A stretch of DNA of 64,000 nt from Olsenella uli (GCF_901212655.1 NZ_CAAKON010000044.1:30988-94987), one strand, 5' to 3'. Positions 35,783-45,393 are shown, counted from the stretch's first letter. Notes: generated from the letters alone by a model not told the origin. Numbers and translations are program-made.

Positions 35783-36682
35783 GTGGATCTTGCGCGCGCA
35801 CTCAAGGAATACCTGAACTACGTTGCCGTCGAGCGCGGGTGCTCGCGCAACACCGTGCTGGCCTATGGCCGTGACCTGCGCAACTACCTTACCGGCCTTG
35901 GCAGGGAGGGCGTCACCCGGCCAGATCAGATCACCCGCGAGCGCATCGAGGCCCACATTCACCGTCTGCGCGAGAGCGGCATGGCCGTCTCCAGCGTGGA
36001 GCGCGCCATCTCCGCCATCAAGGGCTTCCACCGCTTCATGGTGAGCGAGCGCATCACCACGTCGCATCCCGCGGCAGACCTGCCGCTGCCCAAGAAGCCC
36101 GCGCGCCTTCCCAGCGTCATCAGCCAAGACCAGGCAAACGCCCTGCTGGACCAGCCGCTCCCCGAGACGCCCGCCGGCCAGCGCGACCGCGCGATCCTCG
36201 AGGTGCTCTATGGCTGCGGCCTGCGCGTCTCCGAGCTCTGCGGGCTCGACCTCAGGCGCGTGCTCTTTGACGAGCAGGTGCTGCGCGTGCTGGGCAAGGG
36301 CGACAAGGAGCGCATCGTTCCCATCGTGGGCACCGCCGCCGTCGTGCTGGAGGACTACCTCGAGCACTGGCGCCCGCAGCTCGTGAACCCGCGCGTCTCC
36401 ACCTCCGCCGTCTTCCTCAACAACCGAGGTCGCCGCCTCTCCCGTCAGAGCGTCCACGCCATCGTGGCGCGCGCAGGGGTCGTGGTGGGCATCGAGGGCC
36501 TGCATCCCCATACCCTTCGCCACAGCTTTGCGACGCACATGCTCGAGGGTGGGGCAGACCTGCGCGTGGTGCAGGAGTTGCTTGGCCATGCGGACATCTC
36601 CACGACGCAGCTCTACACGCACCTCGACCGCACGCACATACGAGAGGTGTACCTCGAGGCGCACCCGCGCGCGCACTCGTGA
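35783..36682 (+). CDS. xerD: tyrosine recombinase XerD
   Basis: XerD acts with XerC at dif to resolve chromosome dimers. The 299 residues match the family length. The N-terminal SAM-like DNA-binding domain reads ALKEYLNYVAVERGCSRNTV. The catalytic domain has Arg in GCGLRVSELCGL, Lys in GKGDKERIVP, HPHTLRHSFATHMLEGG with the HxxR pair, and LLGHADISTTQLYTH with the nucleophile Tyr. GTG 35783 gives the canonical N-terminus; earlier in-frame starts lie inside the upstream terminator region. The gene is a chromosomal housekeeping recombinase, with no sign of a mobile element beside it. Confidence 0.9.
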   Translation: MDLARALKEYLNYVAVERGCSRNTVLAYGRDLRNYLTGLGREGVTRPDQITRERIEAHIHRLRESGMAVSSVERAISAIKGFHRFMVSERITTSHPAADLPLPKKPARLPSVISQDQANALLDQPLPETPAGQRDRAILEVLYGCGLRVSELCGLDLRRVLFDEQVLRVLGKGDKERIVPIVGTAAVVLEDYLEHWRPQLVNPRVSTSAVFLNNRGRRLSRQSVHAIVARAGVVVGIEGLHPHTLRHSFATHMLEGGADLRVVQELLGHADISTTQLYTHLDRTHIREVYLEAHPRAHS

Positions 36683-36920
36683 CCTGAAGGGCCGGCCGTG
36701 CGCGGGTGGTCTCGCAAGGGTGGAGCTTGTTTGGCCCCTGAGCTGGGGCGTTGCTACAAATACCTATCTCTAGCTGCGGCTTCATGATTTCCTCAAAAGC
36801 TTGAGGGTTGCTTGAGGCTTACAAAATCCTCTCCCTGGGCGCCCCTGGATGCCCCTGCCACCATCACCTGTGTTGCAAACGCATGTTCCCACAAGTCCTA
36901 GAGACACCGTCTTTGCCCAA

Positions 36921-36957
36921 AGTGGCCTCTAGGTTTCGGTGAGTGGCCCATAGGGGC
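36921..36957 (+). promoter_or_regulatory. possible MraZ-binding repeats
   Basis: AGTGGCC occurs at 36921 and 36942, and G-rich steps (GTGG, GGTT, GTGG, GGGG) recur about every 10 bp through 36957, just upstream of the mraZ promoter. MraZ proteins bind direct G-rich repeats and autoregulate dcw operons. The match is by pattern only. The rest of the 36683-37109 gap shows no gene. Confidence 0.35.
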
Positions 36958-36975
36958 AAATAGTCGGATTTAGGG

Positions 36976-37004
36976 TTGCCCAGTCACTCCGAGGGCCTTA
37001 GTAT
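36976..37004 (+). promoter_or_regulatory. sigma-70-type promoter of the dcw cluster
   Basis: TTGCCC (36976-36981) and TAGTAT (36999-37004) are spaced by 17 bp, about 105 bp before the mraZ ATG. This is the best promoter match in the gap. Confidence 0.5.
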
Positions 37005-37109
37005 TCTTGTACGCGCCAGCGGGGCCGACCGGACTCGTGGGCGCGTCGCGCGCAAGCGCGGACGAGCAGGCCGGGACGCCGGCACGCGACGCCGAGGGGG
37101 AGTGAGTAG

Positions 37110-37553
37110 ATGTACCTGACGGGCTCCAAGACCGTTTCCATGGATGCCCAGGGTCGCATCACCCTTCCTGCCGACTATCGCGAGGACTTCAAGGAGTCCG
37201 GAAACAAGGTCTGTCTCATCCTCGTGAAGGGCGCGCTGTGGGGCTTTACCCCCGAGGGGCACAGGGAGTGGGTGGAGAGCTGCTTTCCAGAGGGCTTCAA
37301 CCCGCGCAGCAAGAAGGACAAAAAGCTCCGCCTGGCGCTCAACGCCAAGACGGTGACGGTGGACATCGACAAGTCCGGGCGCGTGGCGCTTGGCAAGATG
37401 CCCGAGTCCGACCTTGAGAAGCTGTGCTTCGGACGCGAGGTCGTCGTTGTCGGCGACGCGGACCACATCGCCGTCTACAACACGGAGAAGTGGGCTGAGG
37501 AGCAGGCCGAGCTCGAGGATGACCTCGACGCTCTGCTGGATGACGAGGACTAG
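37110..37553 (+). CDS. mraZ: transcriptional regulator MraZ
   Basis: MraZ is the conserved first gene of the division/cell-wall cluster and usually represses it by binding repeats at its own promoter. The 147-residue protein has two AbrB/SpoVT-like halves: YLTGSKTVSMDAQGRITLPADYRE at the front and NAKTVTVDIDKSGRVALGKMP in the middle. An acidic tail (EQAELEDDLDALLDDED) ends it. The ATG has GGGGGAG upstream. rsmH starts 15 bp after the stop. Confidence 0.95.
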   Translation: MYLTGSKTVSMDAQGRITLPADYREDFKESGNKVCLILVKGALWGFTPEGHREWVESCFPEGFNPRSKKDKKLRLALNAKTVTVDIDKSGRVALGKMPESDLEKLCFGREVVVVGDADHIAVYNTEKWAEEQAELEDDLDALLDDED

Positions 37554-37568
37554 CGAGGGGTGAGGGCA

Positions 37569-38525
37569 TTGACAGACGAATATCGGCACGTACCCGTGAT
37601 GCTGGGGGAGGTCCTGCGGGAGCTGGACCCCAAGCCCGGGGATGTCGTCTGCGACTGCACGTTGGGCGGGGCTGGTCATACGGTCGAACTCGCCAAGCGC
37701 GTGGCGCCCGACGGCCTCTCCATCGGCATCGACCAGGACGACATGGCGCTGGCCGCCGCCACCGAGCGCTTCGAGCGCGAGGTTCCGGAGGGCCGGCACC
37801 ACTTCCTCAAGGGCAACTTCGGCGACCTGGACACGCTCCTGGTTAAGGCCGAGGTTCCCGGCGTGGACTGCTTCCTGTTCGACCTCGGCGTCTCTTCCCC
37901 GCAACTCGACATACCCGAGAGGGGCTTCTCGTACCACGAGGATGCGCCCCTCGATATGAGGATGGATCCGGGCAACAACACCCTAACCGCAGCAGAGGTC
38001 ATCAACACCTACAACGAAGCCGACCTCGCCCGGATTCTCTCCGTCTATGGTGACGAGCGGTTTGCCCCGCGCATTGCGCGCGAGGTGTGCCGCCGCAGGG
38101 AGAAGGAACCCGTCGAGACGACCCTGCAGCTCGTCGACGCCATCAAGGCCGGCATCCCCGCGGCGGCACGCCGCAAGGGAGGGCACCCGGCGCGCAAGAC
38201 CTTCCAGGCCCTGCGCATCGAGGTTAACCACGAGCTCGAGGTGCTCGAGCGGGGGCTGGAGGCGGCGGTTCGCTGGACAAACCCCGGTGGCCGCATCTGC
38301 GTCATCAGCTACCACTCGCTTGAGGACCGCATCGTGAAGCACCTCTTCCACGAGTTCTCCCAGGGTTGCACCTGCCCGCCAGACCTGCCGGTCTGCGTGT
38401 GCGGACACGTGCCGATCATTCGCGTGAAGACTCGCAAGCCACTCGTGGCGGGCGAGGAGGAGCTCGAGCGCAACCCACGCGCCCGCAGCGCCAAGACGCG
38501 CGTGGCGGTCAAGCTCGACGCCTAG
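37569..38525 (+). CDS. rsmH: 16S rRNA (cytosine1402-N4)-methyltransferase
   Basis: RsmH (MraW) methylates C1402 of 16S rRNA with S-adenosylmethionine. The 318-residue protein has HVPVMLGEVL, SAM-binding CDCTLGGAGHTVEL, DLGVSSPQLD, RGFSYHEDAPLDMRMD, ARKTFQALRIEVNHEL and CVISYHSLEDRIVK. A Cys-rich stretch (CTCPPDLPVCVCG) near the C-terminus is typical of the family. TTG 37569 is chosen because GAGGGG stands 8 bp upstream; GTG 37560 abuts that site. Second gene of the dcw cluster. Confidence 0.95.
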   Translation: MTDEYRHVPVMLGEVLRELDPKPGDVVCDCTLGGAGHTVELAKRVAPDGLSIGIDQDDMALAAATERFEREVPEGRHHFLKGNFGDLDTLLVKAEVPGVDCFLFDLGVSSPQLDIPERGFSYHEDAPLDMRMDPGNNTLTAAEVINTYNEADLARILSVYGDERFAPRIAREVCRRREKEPVETTLQLVDAIKAGIPAAARRKGGHPARKTFQALRIEVNHELEVLERGLEAAVRWTNPGGRICVISYHSLEDRIVKHLFHEFSQGCTCPPDLPVCVCGHVPIIRVKTRKPLVAGEEELERNPRARSAKTRVAVKLDA

Positions 38526-38559
38526 CGCACCCATGGCAACCTCGGCCCCGCGCCGTCTT

Positions 38560-38675
38560 TGCATAGCACCACCGCCGCGACACCCTCGCAGCGCAAACAC
38601 ACCACCAGGCACCACCAACGCACCCACACGCACCACACCGCAGCCTAAACGCACCACCACCGCATCACACACACG
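38560..38675 (+). promoter_or_regulatory. C-rich, G-poor tract, candidate Rho-utilisation site
   Basis: Between rsmH and ftsL, CACCACC-type motifs repeat with few G residues on the coding strand (for example CACCACCAGGCACCACC). Such unpaired C-rich RNA suits Rho loading. The ftsZ leader at 51895-51985 has a similar composition. This is inferred from base composition only. Confidence 0.35.
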
Positions 38676-38702
38676 CTACTTCGCACAACGGGGATGAAGC
38701 TC

Positions 38703-39311
38703 ATGTACCAGGGTTCCGAGGCCTACCGTCTCGACGCTCCCGGAGAGGGGGCGCTTGCTCAAAACTCCGCGCCTTCCTTCGAGGTCTTCGAGGGCAGGGG
38801 CCTTGACGCCCAGGCTCGTCGCGGCGTCTCCTCGCAGCTTGTCACGCGCCTGAGGGTGCTCGCGGCAGTTGTGTGCGCCCTTGCGCTCCTCGGCATTGCC
38901 CGCGTGGGCATCTACTCCGCCGCCGTGAGCGTGCTGGCCGACAACACCTCGATTCGCTCCGACATCAAGGATGCCCGCTCCACGCAGGGCGACCTCCGCG
39001 TAGAGCGTTCGGTGCTCTCCAGCAGCACCCGCATCGGCCGCATCGCGACCCAGTCCTACGGCATGGTCGCCGCCGATGACCCCGAGCAGATGGTCGCCGG
39101 CTCCACCGAGGCCCCTGCGGCCGACGGTTCCGGGGCAGAGTCCAGCTCCGACTCCGACGCCACCCCTGGCGACGTGGCCGCGAGCTCCGATGCCTCTGCG
39201 GGCACCGACACCTCCGCCCGCGCCGCTGCCTCGCTGGGCAACGTCGCCCAGACCGACGGCGACGGCTCCACCGCCGGTTCCAATGCAGTGACGATGGATT
39301 CGATCGGCTAA
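38703..39311 (+). CDS. ftsL: FtsL-like division protein
   Basis: FtsL is a small bitopic protein that, with FtsB and FtsQ, activates septal FtsW/FtsI. I assign it mainly by position between rsmH and ftsI and by topology: about 45 cytoplasmic residues, one membrane helix (about 50-72), then a short alpha-helical stretch (SVLADNTSIRSDIKDARSTQ) and RIGRIATQSYGMV, which resembles the FtsL end motif. A 90-residue Ser/Asp/Ala/Gly-rich tail is unusual. ATG 38703 is preferred to 38694 because CGGGGA lies 9 bp before it. Confidence 0.75.
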   Translation: MYQGSEAYRLDAPGEGALAQNSAPSFEVFEGRGLDAQARRGVSSQLVTRLRVLAAVVCALALLGIARVGIYSAAVSVLADNTSIRSDIKDARSTQGDLRVERSVLSSSTRIGRIATQSYGMVAADDPEQMVAGSTEAPAADGSGAESSSDSDATPGDVAASSDASAGTDTSARAAASLGNVAQTDGDGSTAGSNAVTMDSIG

Positions 39312-39351
39312 GCGCGGCCATGCCGTTCTGGGTCGCGTAGACTCACTTCCT

Positions 39352-41130
39352 ATGCCTAGACAAGACAGAAGACACAACCAGGGTCGCCGCCGTCGCTACG
39401 GCTCGCGCGACCAGGCCCGCTCGTCTTACGACGAGGCCAGGGACCGCGACGCCCGCCTGAGGCGCGGCGGCCACGGTGGCCTGCCCATCCCGGGGCTCCT
39501 CCTCGTGCTGTTCGCGGTCCTTGCCTGCCGCCTGGTGTGGCTCCAGGTCATCGACGGCCCCAACCTTGCCGCCAAGGCCGAGCAGGTCCACACGGGCACC
39601 GTCACGGTGTCGGCGCGAAGAGGCACCATCTACGACCGCAACGGCAACGTGCTCGCCTCGAGCGTCGAGTGCCGCACGCTGTACTGCAACCCCAAGGCCG
39701 TCGATGCGGACAAGCGCCAGGACGTCGCGAACCTTCTTGCCAGCCAGCTTGGTGGCGACGCCTCCACCTACATGGACGTCCTTTCGCAGGACACCACCTT
39801 CGCCTACCTCAAGAAGAAGGCCGACACCGATGCCGCCACGCAGGTGCTGAGCGACCTCTCCTCCATGAAGGTCGACGGCATCTACTCCGTGGCGGACACC
39901 AAGCGAGTCTACCCCTATGGCGCCACGGGCGGCCAGGTGCTCGGCTTCATCGGCGCGGATGGCCATGGCCTCTCCGGCCTCGAGCTCCAGTACGACGACG
40001 TCCTCTCTGGCACCGATGGCGAGGTGGTCATGGAGCGGGGCCTCGACGGCACGCCGGTGGCCGGCGGCGCCGCCCAGATCAGCGAGGCCAAGGACGGCGA
40101 GGACATCATCGTGTCGCTCGACGTGAGCATCCAGCAGGTTGCCGAGGAGCAGCTCACGCAGGCCGTGGGCGACTCCGAGGCCGAGAGCGGCAACGTGGTG
40201 GTGACCGACCCCGGCACCGGCGAGATCCTCGCCGCGGCCTCCACGCCCCTCTATGACCCCACGGACCCCTCGACCCTCACGAACGAGGCCCTCAAGCTCG
40301 CGAGCGTGTCCGACTCCTACGAGCCCGGCTCCACCTTCAAGATCTTGACCATGGCCATCGGCTACGACACGGGCACCATCAACGGCAGCTCCACGTTCAC
40401 CGTTCCCGCCAAGGTCAAGGTGGGTGACGACTACGTGACCGACGACGACGGCCGCGACTACACGATGGACATGACGCCCTACGAGATCATGCGCCGCTCG
40501 TCCAACACGGGCGCCGCCATGGTGGGCCAGGCAATCGGCGCGGACAAGCTCGCCTCGGGCCTGGAGAGGTGTGGCATCGGTTCGGCCACGGGCATCGACT
40601 ACCCCGGAGAGGTCTCCGGCCTCGTCACCAAGCGCGAGGACTACACCGGAGCCACCGTGGGGTCCACCGCCTTTGGCCAGGGCATCGCGTTCCCGAGCAT
40701 CCAGCTCGTGCGCGCGGTGGGGGCCGTTGCCAACAAGGGCGTGCTCACCACGCCGCACTTCCTCGTCCAGCAGGGTGGAAAGACCGTTGACTGGGGCGAG
40801 GGCTCGCGCGCCGTCTCGGAGGAGGCCGCCGCCGCGGTCACGCGTGACATGGAGGGCGTCGTCACCTCGGGCACGGGCAGGAACGCCCAGGTGAAGGGTT
40901 ACTCCGTTGCGGGCAAGACCGGTACGGGCGAGCAGGCCTCCAGCGAGGGCGGCTACGCGAAGGACCTCTTCCTGAGCTCCTTCATCGGATTCGCGAACGC
41001 AGACGACGCCAAGGCACTCGTGTACGTGGGCATCTACGGCACCTCGCAGCACGGCGCTACGGCGGCCGCGCCCTACTTCTCGGCTATCATGGGTGAGGCT
41101 CTCGCGGACCTCGGCGTCAAGGCCGAGTAG
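39352..41130 (+). CDS. ftsI: penicillin-binding protein, FtsI/PBP3-type septal transpeptidase
   Basis: This class B PBP crosslinks septal peptidoglycan. The 592-residue protein has a basic cytoplasmic N-terminus, a membrane helix (about 44-63), the dimerisation domain (RRGTIYDRNGNVLASS), and a transpeptidase domain with all three active-site motifs: STFK (Ser327-Lys330), SSN (383-385) and KTG (522-524). No PASTA domain is present. It lies between ftsL and murF, where murE would normally intervene in many bacteria. Confidence 0.93.
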   Translation: MPRQDRRHNQGRRRRYGSRDQARSSYDEARDRDARLRRGGHGGLPIPGLLLVLFAVLACRLVWLQVIDGPNLAAKAEQVHTGTVTVSARRGTIYDRNGNVLASSVECRTLYCNPKAVDADKRQDVANLLASQLGGDASTYMDVLSQDTTFAYLKKKADTDAATQVLSDLSSMKVDGIYSVADTKRVYPYGATGGQVLGFIGADGHGLSGLELQYDDVLSGTDGEVVMERGLDGTPVAGGAAQISEAKDGEDIIVSLDVSIQQVAEEQLTQAVGDSEAESGNVVVTDPGTGEILAAASTPLYDPTDPSTLTNEALKLASVSDSYEPGSTFKILTMAIGYDTGTINGSSTFTVPAKVKVGDDYVTDDDGRDYTMDMTPYEIMRRSSNTGAAMVGQAIGADKLASGLERCGIGSATGIDYPGEVSGLVTKREDYTGATVGSTAFGQGIAFPSIQLVRAVGAVANKGVLTTPHFLVQQGGKTVDWGEGSRAVSEEAAAAVTRDMEGVVTSGTGRNAQVKGYSVAGKTGTGEQASSEGGYAKDLFLSSFIGFANADDAKALVYVGIYGTSQHGATAAAPYFSAIMGEALADLGVKAE

Positions 41131-41173
41131 CCGCGGGGCACGGCCGGACGGCCCATCGACGGGAGAGCTATCA

Positions 41174-42670
41174 ATGATTGAGTGCACTGTCTCAGACCTA
41201 TGCGCGGCCACGGGAGCCACGCTCGTCTCCGGTGACGGCAACCGGCACCTGGCCGGCGTCGCCATCGACTCGCGCAAGGTGGGGGAGGGCGGCCTGTTCG
41301 TGGCCTTCTCCGGAGAGCGCGTCGACGGTAATGACTTTGCGCCCAAGGCGGTCTGCGCCGGTGCCGCGGCGGTGGCGCTGACGCGCGAGCCCACCCCGGA
41401 GCTGCTCGCCTGCGCCGAGGACGCCGGCTGCGCCGTCATCCGCGTGGCCGAGGGAGCTGCCCAGGCCCCGGTTGAGGACGACGCCGGCGAGTTCATGCTT
41501 CGCCTTGCCGCCTGGTGGCGCGCGCGCCACGACTGGTGCGTCGTGGGCGTCACGGGGTCGGTGGGCAAGACAACCACGAAGGACATGCTTGCGGCAGCCC
41601 TGGCAACGAAGTACCGCGTGCATGCGACGGCCGGCAACTACAACAACCTCATCGGCGTGCCCATCACGCTGCTCGAAGCCCCCGAGGATGCCCAGGTGCT
41701 CGTGGTGGAGATGGGCATGAACCACCCGCTCGAGATCTCGCGGCTGGCCGAGGTGGCCCGCCCGCGCGTGGGCGTCATCACCAACGTGGGCACGAGCCAC
41801 ATCGGCCTTCTGGGCTCGCGTGAGAACATCGCCCGGGCCAAGGGCGAAATAGCGGCGCCGCTCGCCTGCGCCCCCGAGAGCACGGTGGCGCCCGAGCCAC
41901 GCCTGTTCCTGTGCGCGGACAATGACTACACCCCCTTCATCGTGGAGCACTTTGCCGCCCCGGCCAACGTCCCGGTGACGCTCGTGGGCCCGGGCGAGGG
42001 TTCCTGTGTCCGCGCCTGCCACGTGGCGTTGGACGACGAGGCACACCCGAGCTTCGACGTCACCCTCGAGGCCGACCTCGGGGCTGGCCGCGCCGGCAGC
42101 ACCTTCCGCGAGACACTCCGCCTCACGGGCGCCCAAGTGGTGCCGGACTTCCTGCTCGCCTTCGCCGCCGCCCTGCACCTTGGCGTCGAGCCCGAGGCCT
42201 GCGCGGGCGCGCTCGAGGCGCTCGAGAGCACGCACATGCGCCAGGAGGTCGTGCGCGCCGCGTGCGGTTGCCGCGTGATCGATGACTCGTACAACGCGAG
42301 CCCCGACTCGACGGCCGCCGCGCTGGACGCGCTCTCGAGCATGCGCGTGGCCCAGGGTGGCCGTCGTGTCGCCATTCTCGGCGAGATTGGCGAGCTGGGC
42401 GCCGAGCAGGACCGCCTCCACGAGCTCGTGGGCGCCTACGCTGCCGCCAAGCCGATCGACCTGCTTGTGATAGTGGGTACGGACCGGGCAGACCACATGG
42501 AGCGCGCGGCGCGGCTCCTCGGCTTCTCCGAGGACAAGATCGTCCGCGTGGCAGACGTCGAGGCGCTCATCGAGGTCGTGGCGCCCGTGCTCGAGCCCAA
42601 TGACCTCGTGCTCGTGAAGGCCTCCCGTGCCGCGTACCTCGACCGATTCGTAAAGGCGGTGAGGAGCTAG
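41174..42670 (+). CDS. murF: UDP-N-acetylmuramoyl-tripeptide:D-alanyl-D-alanine ligase
   Basis: MurF adds D-Ala-D-Ala to the UDP-MurNAc-tripeptide. The 498-residue Mur ligase has the N-terminal uridine domain (GVAIDSRKVGEGGLFVAF), ATP P-loop GVTGSVGKTTTKDML, NYNNLIGVPITLL, VVEMGMNHPLEI, ITNVGTSHIGLLGS, and a C-terminal domain with VIDDSYNASPDS and ILGEIGELG. The YNNxxGVP and MGMN motifs distinguish MurF from MurE. ATG 41174 has GGGAGAG upstream. mraY begins 1 bp after the stop. Confidence 0.95.
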   Translation: MIECTVSDLCAATGATLVSGDGNRHLAGVAIDSRKVGEGGLFVAFSGERVDGNDFAPKAVCAGAAAVALTREPTPELLACAEDAGCAVIRVAEGAAQAPVEDDAGEFMLRLAAWWRARHDWCVVGVTGSVGKTTTKDMLAAALATKYRVHATAGNYNNLIGVPITLLEAPEDAQVLVVEMGMNHPLEISRLAEVARPRVGVITNVGTSHIGLLGSRENIARAKGEIAAPLACAPESTVAPEPRLFLCADNDYTPFIVEHFAAPANVPVTLVGPGEGSCVRACHVALDDEAHPSFDVTLEADLGAGRAGSTFRETLRLTGAQVVPDFLLAFAAALHLGVEPEACAGALEALESTHMRQEVVRAACGCRVIDDSYNASPDSTAAALDALSSMRVAQGGRRVAILGEIGELGAEQDRLHELVGAYAAAKPIDLLVIVGTDRADHMERAARLLGFSEDKIVRVADVEALIEVVAPVLEPNDLVLVKASRAAYLDRFVKAVRS

Positions 42671-42671
42671 C

Positions 42672-43703
42672 ATGCTCACCCAACTGCTCATTGGCACCCA
42701 GTACCCCACCTACCAGGTCTTCGTCACCCTGATCGTGGCGGGTCTCATCACAGCCCTGCTCATGCCGCCCTTCATCAGGCTCATGCGCAAGGACGGCATC
42801 GGCCAGCAGGTGCGAGCGGACGGCCCGCAGACGCACCTCGTGAAGCAGGGGACGCCCACGATGGGCGGCGTCATCATCCTGGCGGGTGTGCTGGTGACCT
42901 GCGTGCTCTTCGCCCAGTGGACGCCCGACATGATCCTGTGCGTGGTGGCGACCATCGCCACCGGCCTTTTGGGCCTGCTGGACGACATCGAGTCCGTGAG
43001 CCACGGGCGCTCGCTCGGCCTCACGCCCTCGCAGAAGATGGTCGGCCTCATCGTCATCTCCGTCACCTTCTGCCTTGTGGCCGTGAACTGCGTGGGCATC
43101 TCACCGGCCATCGAGTTCCCGGGCGGCTTCTCCATCGACCTGGGCGTGCTCACCACCACCATTTGGGGCGTCCGGGTGCCGTGGCTCTACGTCATCTTCG
43201 TGTTCCTGCTGCTTGCGGGCCTCTCCAACGCCGTGAACCTCACGGACGGCCTCGACGGCCTCGCCGGCGGCACCGTGATGGTGGTCATGCTCGTCATGGC
43301 GATGGTGGCCTTCAGCTACGACGAGATCAACCTCGCCGTCTTTGCCGCCGCCTGCTCGGGTGCCTGCGTGGGCTTCCTCTGGCACAACTGCTACCCTGCC
43401 TCCATCTTCATGGGGGACACGGGCTCGCTGGCCCTGGGCGCCGGGTTCGCCGCCCTGGCCGTGCTCACCAAGACCGAGGTCACCTCGCTCGTGATGGGTG
43501 GCCTGTTCATCGTGGAGGCCCTCTCGGTGATGATGCAGGTGGTGAGCTTCCACTTCACCGGCAAGCGAATCTTCCTCATGGCCCCCTTGCACCACCACTT
43601 CGAGAAGAAGGGTTGGAGCGAGACGAAGGTGGTCATTCGCTTCTGGATCGTGAGCGCCATGTTCGCCGCGGTGGGGTTTGCGCTCTACTTCCAGCTGCGC
43701 TAG
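42672..43703 (+). CDS. mraY: phospho-N-acetylmuramoyl-pentapeptide-transferase
   Basis: MraY transfers phospho-MurNAc-pentapeptide to undecaprenyl phosphate to make lipid I in the inner membrane. The 343-residue protein has about ten membrane helices and the family motifs KQGTPTMGGVIIL, LLDDIESV, NLTDGLDGLAGGT, FMGDTGSLALG and the HHHFEKKGWSE loop. The ATG follows GAGGAGC. A terminator hairpin lies 145 bp after its stop, so it probably closes the first dcw transcript. Confidence 0.96.
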   Translation: MLTQLLIGTQYPTYQVFVTLIVAGLITALLMPPFIRLMRKDGIGQQVRADGPQTHLVKQGTPTMGGVIILAGVLVTCVLFAQWTPDMILCVVATIATGLLGLLDDIESVSHGRSLGLTPSQKMVGLIVISVTFCLVAVNCVGISPAIEFPGGFSIDLGVLTTTIWGVRVPWLYVIFVFLLLAGLSNAVNLTDGLDGLAGGTVMVVMLVMAMVAFSYDEINLAVFAAACSGACVGFLWHNCYPASIFMGDTGSLALGAGFAALAVLTKTEVTSLVMGGLFIVEALSVMMQVVSFHFTGKRIFLMAPLHHHFEKKGWSETKVVIRFWIVSAMFAAVGFALYFQLR

Positions 43704-43848
43704 GTTCGCTTGGAGCCCTCGGCGCCTGGGCGTGGCTGTCCAGTCGTGCGCCGGCGCCCCGCCGCCGCATCGCCGGTGACGCTGGAGCCGTCGGGTGACG
43801 ACGCGTCGCCATATCGCGCATGGGGCGCGGCATCGATTTGTGGCCTAC

Positions 43849-43880
43849 GGGGTCGCCTCGCGCGAGGCGGCCCCTTTTTC
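43849..43880 (+). terminator. Rho-independent terminator after mraY
   Basis: GGGGTCGCCTCG (43849-43860) pairs with CGAGGCGGCCCC (43863-43874) with one mismatch, followed by TTTTTCTTT. It divides the dcw cluster, ending the mraZ-mraY unit 90 bp before murD. Confidence 0.8.
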
Positions 43881-43965
43881 TTTGGAGCATGCCTGACGGG
43901 GCATCGCGCGGCGGCGCGGGGCGATAGGATGGGGCGTACGAAAACTGAGTCGAGGGGGCTTTCCC

Positions 43966-45393
43966 ATGAGTGACACTTCAAGGGTGCGCACATACGGTGA
44001 CGTGCTGGTCTTGGGCCTGGGCAAGACGGGCGACGCCGTCGCCGGCTACATGGCCGGCCTCGTCCAGGGCGGGCGCGTGAGCTCGGTCGTGCTGTACGGC
44101 GGCGCCAAGAGCCAGCCCGGTCCCGTCACCGAGGAGCTCGAGCGTGCCGGCGTCCGCGTGGTCTGTGGCACCGAGCAGGTGGAGGGCCACTACGACACGT
44201 GCATCGCGAGCCCCGGCATCTCCGAGTTCAGCGACTTCTGCAGGAGCGCCGACGCGGCGAGCGACGCCATCTTCGGCGAGCCCGAGCTCGCGTGGCGCGA
44301 GAGCCCCGAGCGCTGGGTGGGCATCACGGGCACCAACGGCAAGACCACCACGACCACCCTCGCGCGCGACCTTCTGCGCGCGGGCGGCCTGGCGGCCGAG
44401 GCCGTGGGAAACATCGGCCGCATGGCCATCGGCGAGGTGGCGCACCGCGCGCCGGGCGAGTGGCTCGTGGCTGAGCTCTCGAGCTTCCAGCTGGCCGGCT
44501 CGCGCGAGCTGCACCCCCACGTGGCCGTGCTGCTGAACGTCACGCCAGACCACCTCTATTGGCACAAGACCATGGAGAACTACGCCGCCGCCAAGGAGCG
44601 CATCTTCCGGAACCTTGACGCGGGCGACCTCGCGGTTATCTCCGATGGCGATGACTTCTGCCGTGCCATCGCAGGGCGCGCCCGCGCGCGCGGCCTGCGC
44701 GTCTGCCGCTTGCTTCAGGCGGGGGAGAGCCCCCGGGCGGACGAGGCCTGCTGTGCCTGGGAGGACACCGACGGCACGCTCGTGGTGCGCATCGACGGCG
44801 CCGACACCCGCCTCGTCAACAAGGAGGCGCTCTCCATCAAGGGCGAGCACAACGTCGAGAACGCGCTGGCCGCCTCCGCCGCCGCGCTCGCCTGCGGCGT
44901 CGACGCCGAGGACGTGCGCGCGGGCCTCAGGGCCTTCCGCCCGCTCGAGCACCGCATCGAGCCGTGTGGCGAGTCTGCGGGCGTCCATTATGTGAACGAT
45001 TCCAAGGCCACCAACACCGATGCCGTGAGCAAGGCGCTCACGGCCTTCCCGGCCGGCTCGATCGTGATCCTGCTCGGCGGGCACGACAAGGGCACGGACC
45101 TCTCCGACATGGCGGCAGACGTCGCGCGCACCTGTCGCGTGGCCGTCTGCTTCGGCGAGGCCGGAGCGCGCATGGCCAAGGCCCTTCGCGCCCAGGGCGG
45201 CTCGCTCGAGGTTCTCGAGGCGGCGCACCTCGAGCAGGCGCTCGACGCCGGCATGGCGGCCGCCCGCCCCGGCGAGACGGTGCTGCTCTCGCCGGCCTGC
45301 TCCTCCTTTGACGAGTTCAGCGGCTTCGAAGAGCGCGGCGACGTCTTCAAGCGCCTCGTGGCCGCCCGCATCGCCAAGAAGGAGCGCGCGTGA
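43966..45393 (+). CDS. murD: UDP-N-acetylmuramoyl-L-alanine:D-glutamate ligase
   Basis: MurD adds D-Glu to UDP-MurNAc-L-Ala. The 475-residue protein has the dinucleotide-like N-terminal fold (VLVLGLGKTGDAVA), SPGIS, ATP loop GITGTNGKTTTTTL, EAVGNIGRMAIGE, AELSSFQLAGSREL, NVTPDHLYWHKTMENY, and C-terminal NDSKATNTDAV and LSPACSSFDEFSGFEERG. The ATG follows GAGGGGG. It begins a new transcript after the mraY terminator. Its last 4 bases overlap ftsW (GTGA). Confidence 0.96.
   Translation: MSDTSRVRTYGDVLVLGLGKTGDAVAGYMAGLVQGGRVSSVVLYGGAKSQPGPVTEELERAGVRVVCGTEQVEGHYDTCIASPGISEFSDFCRSADAASDAIFGEPELAWRESPERWVGITGTNGKTTTTTLARDLLRAGGLAAEAVGNIGRMAIGEVAHRAPGEWLVAELSSFQLAGSRELHPHVAVLLNVTPDHLYWHKTMENYAAAKERIFRNLDAGDLAVISDGDDFCRAIAGRARARGLRVCRLLQAGESPRADEACCAWEDTDGTLVVRIDGADTRLVNKEALSIKGEHNVENALAASAAALACGVDAEDVRAGLRAFRPLEHRIEPCGESAGVHYVNDSKATNTDAVSKALTAFPAGSIVILLGGHDKGTDLSDMAADVARTCRVAVCFGEAGARMAKALRAQGGSLEVLEAAHLEQALDAGMAAARPGETVLLSPACSSFDEFSGFEERGDVFKRLVAARIAKKERA

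Noticed and set aside
35783..36682. Phage or genomic-island integrase
   Set aside because: Length, motifs and position after pyrG fit chromosomal XerD; there are no phage genes, attachment repeats or tRNA beside it.
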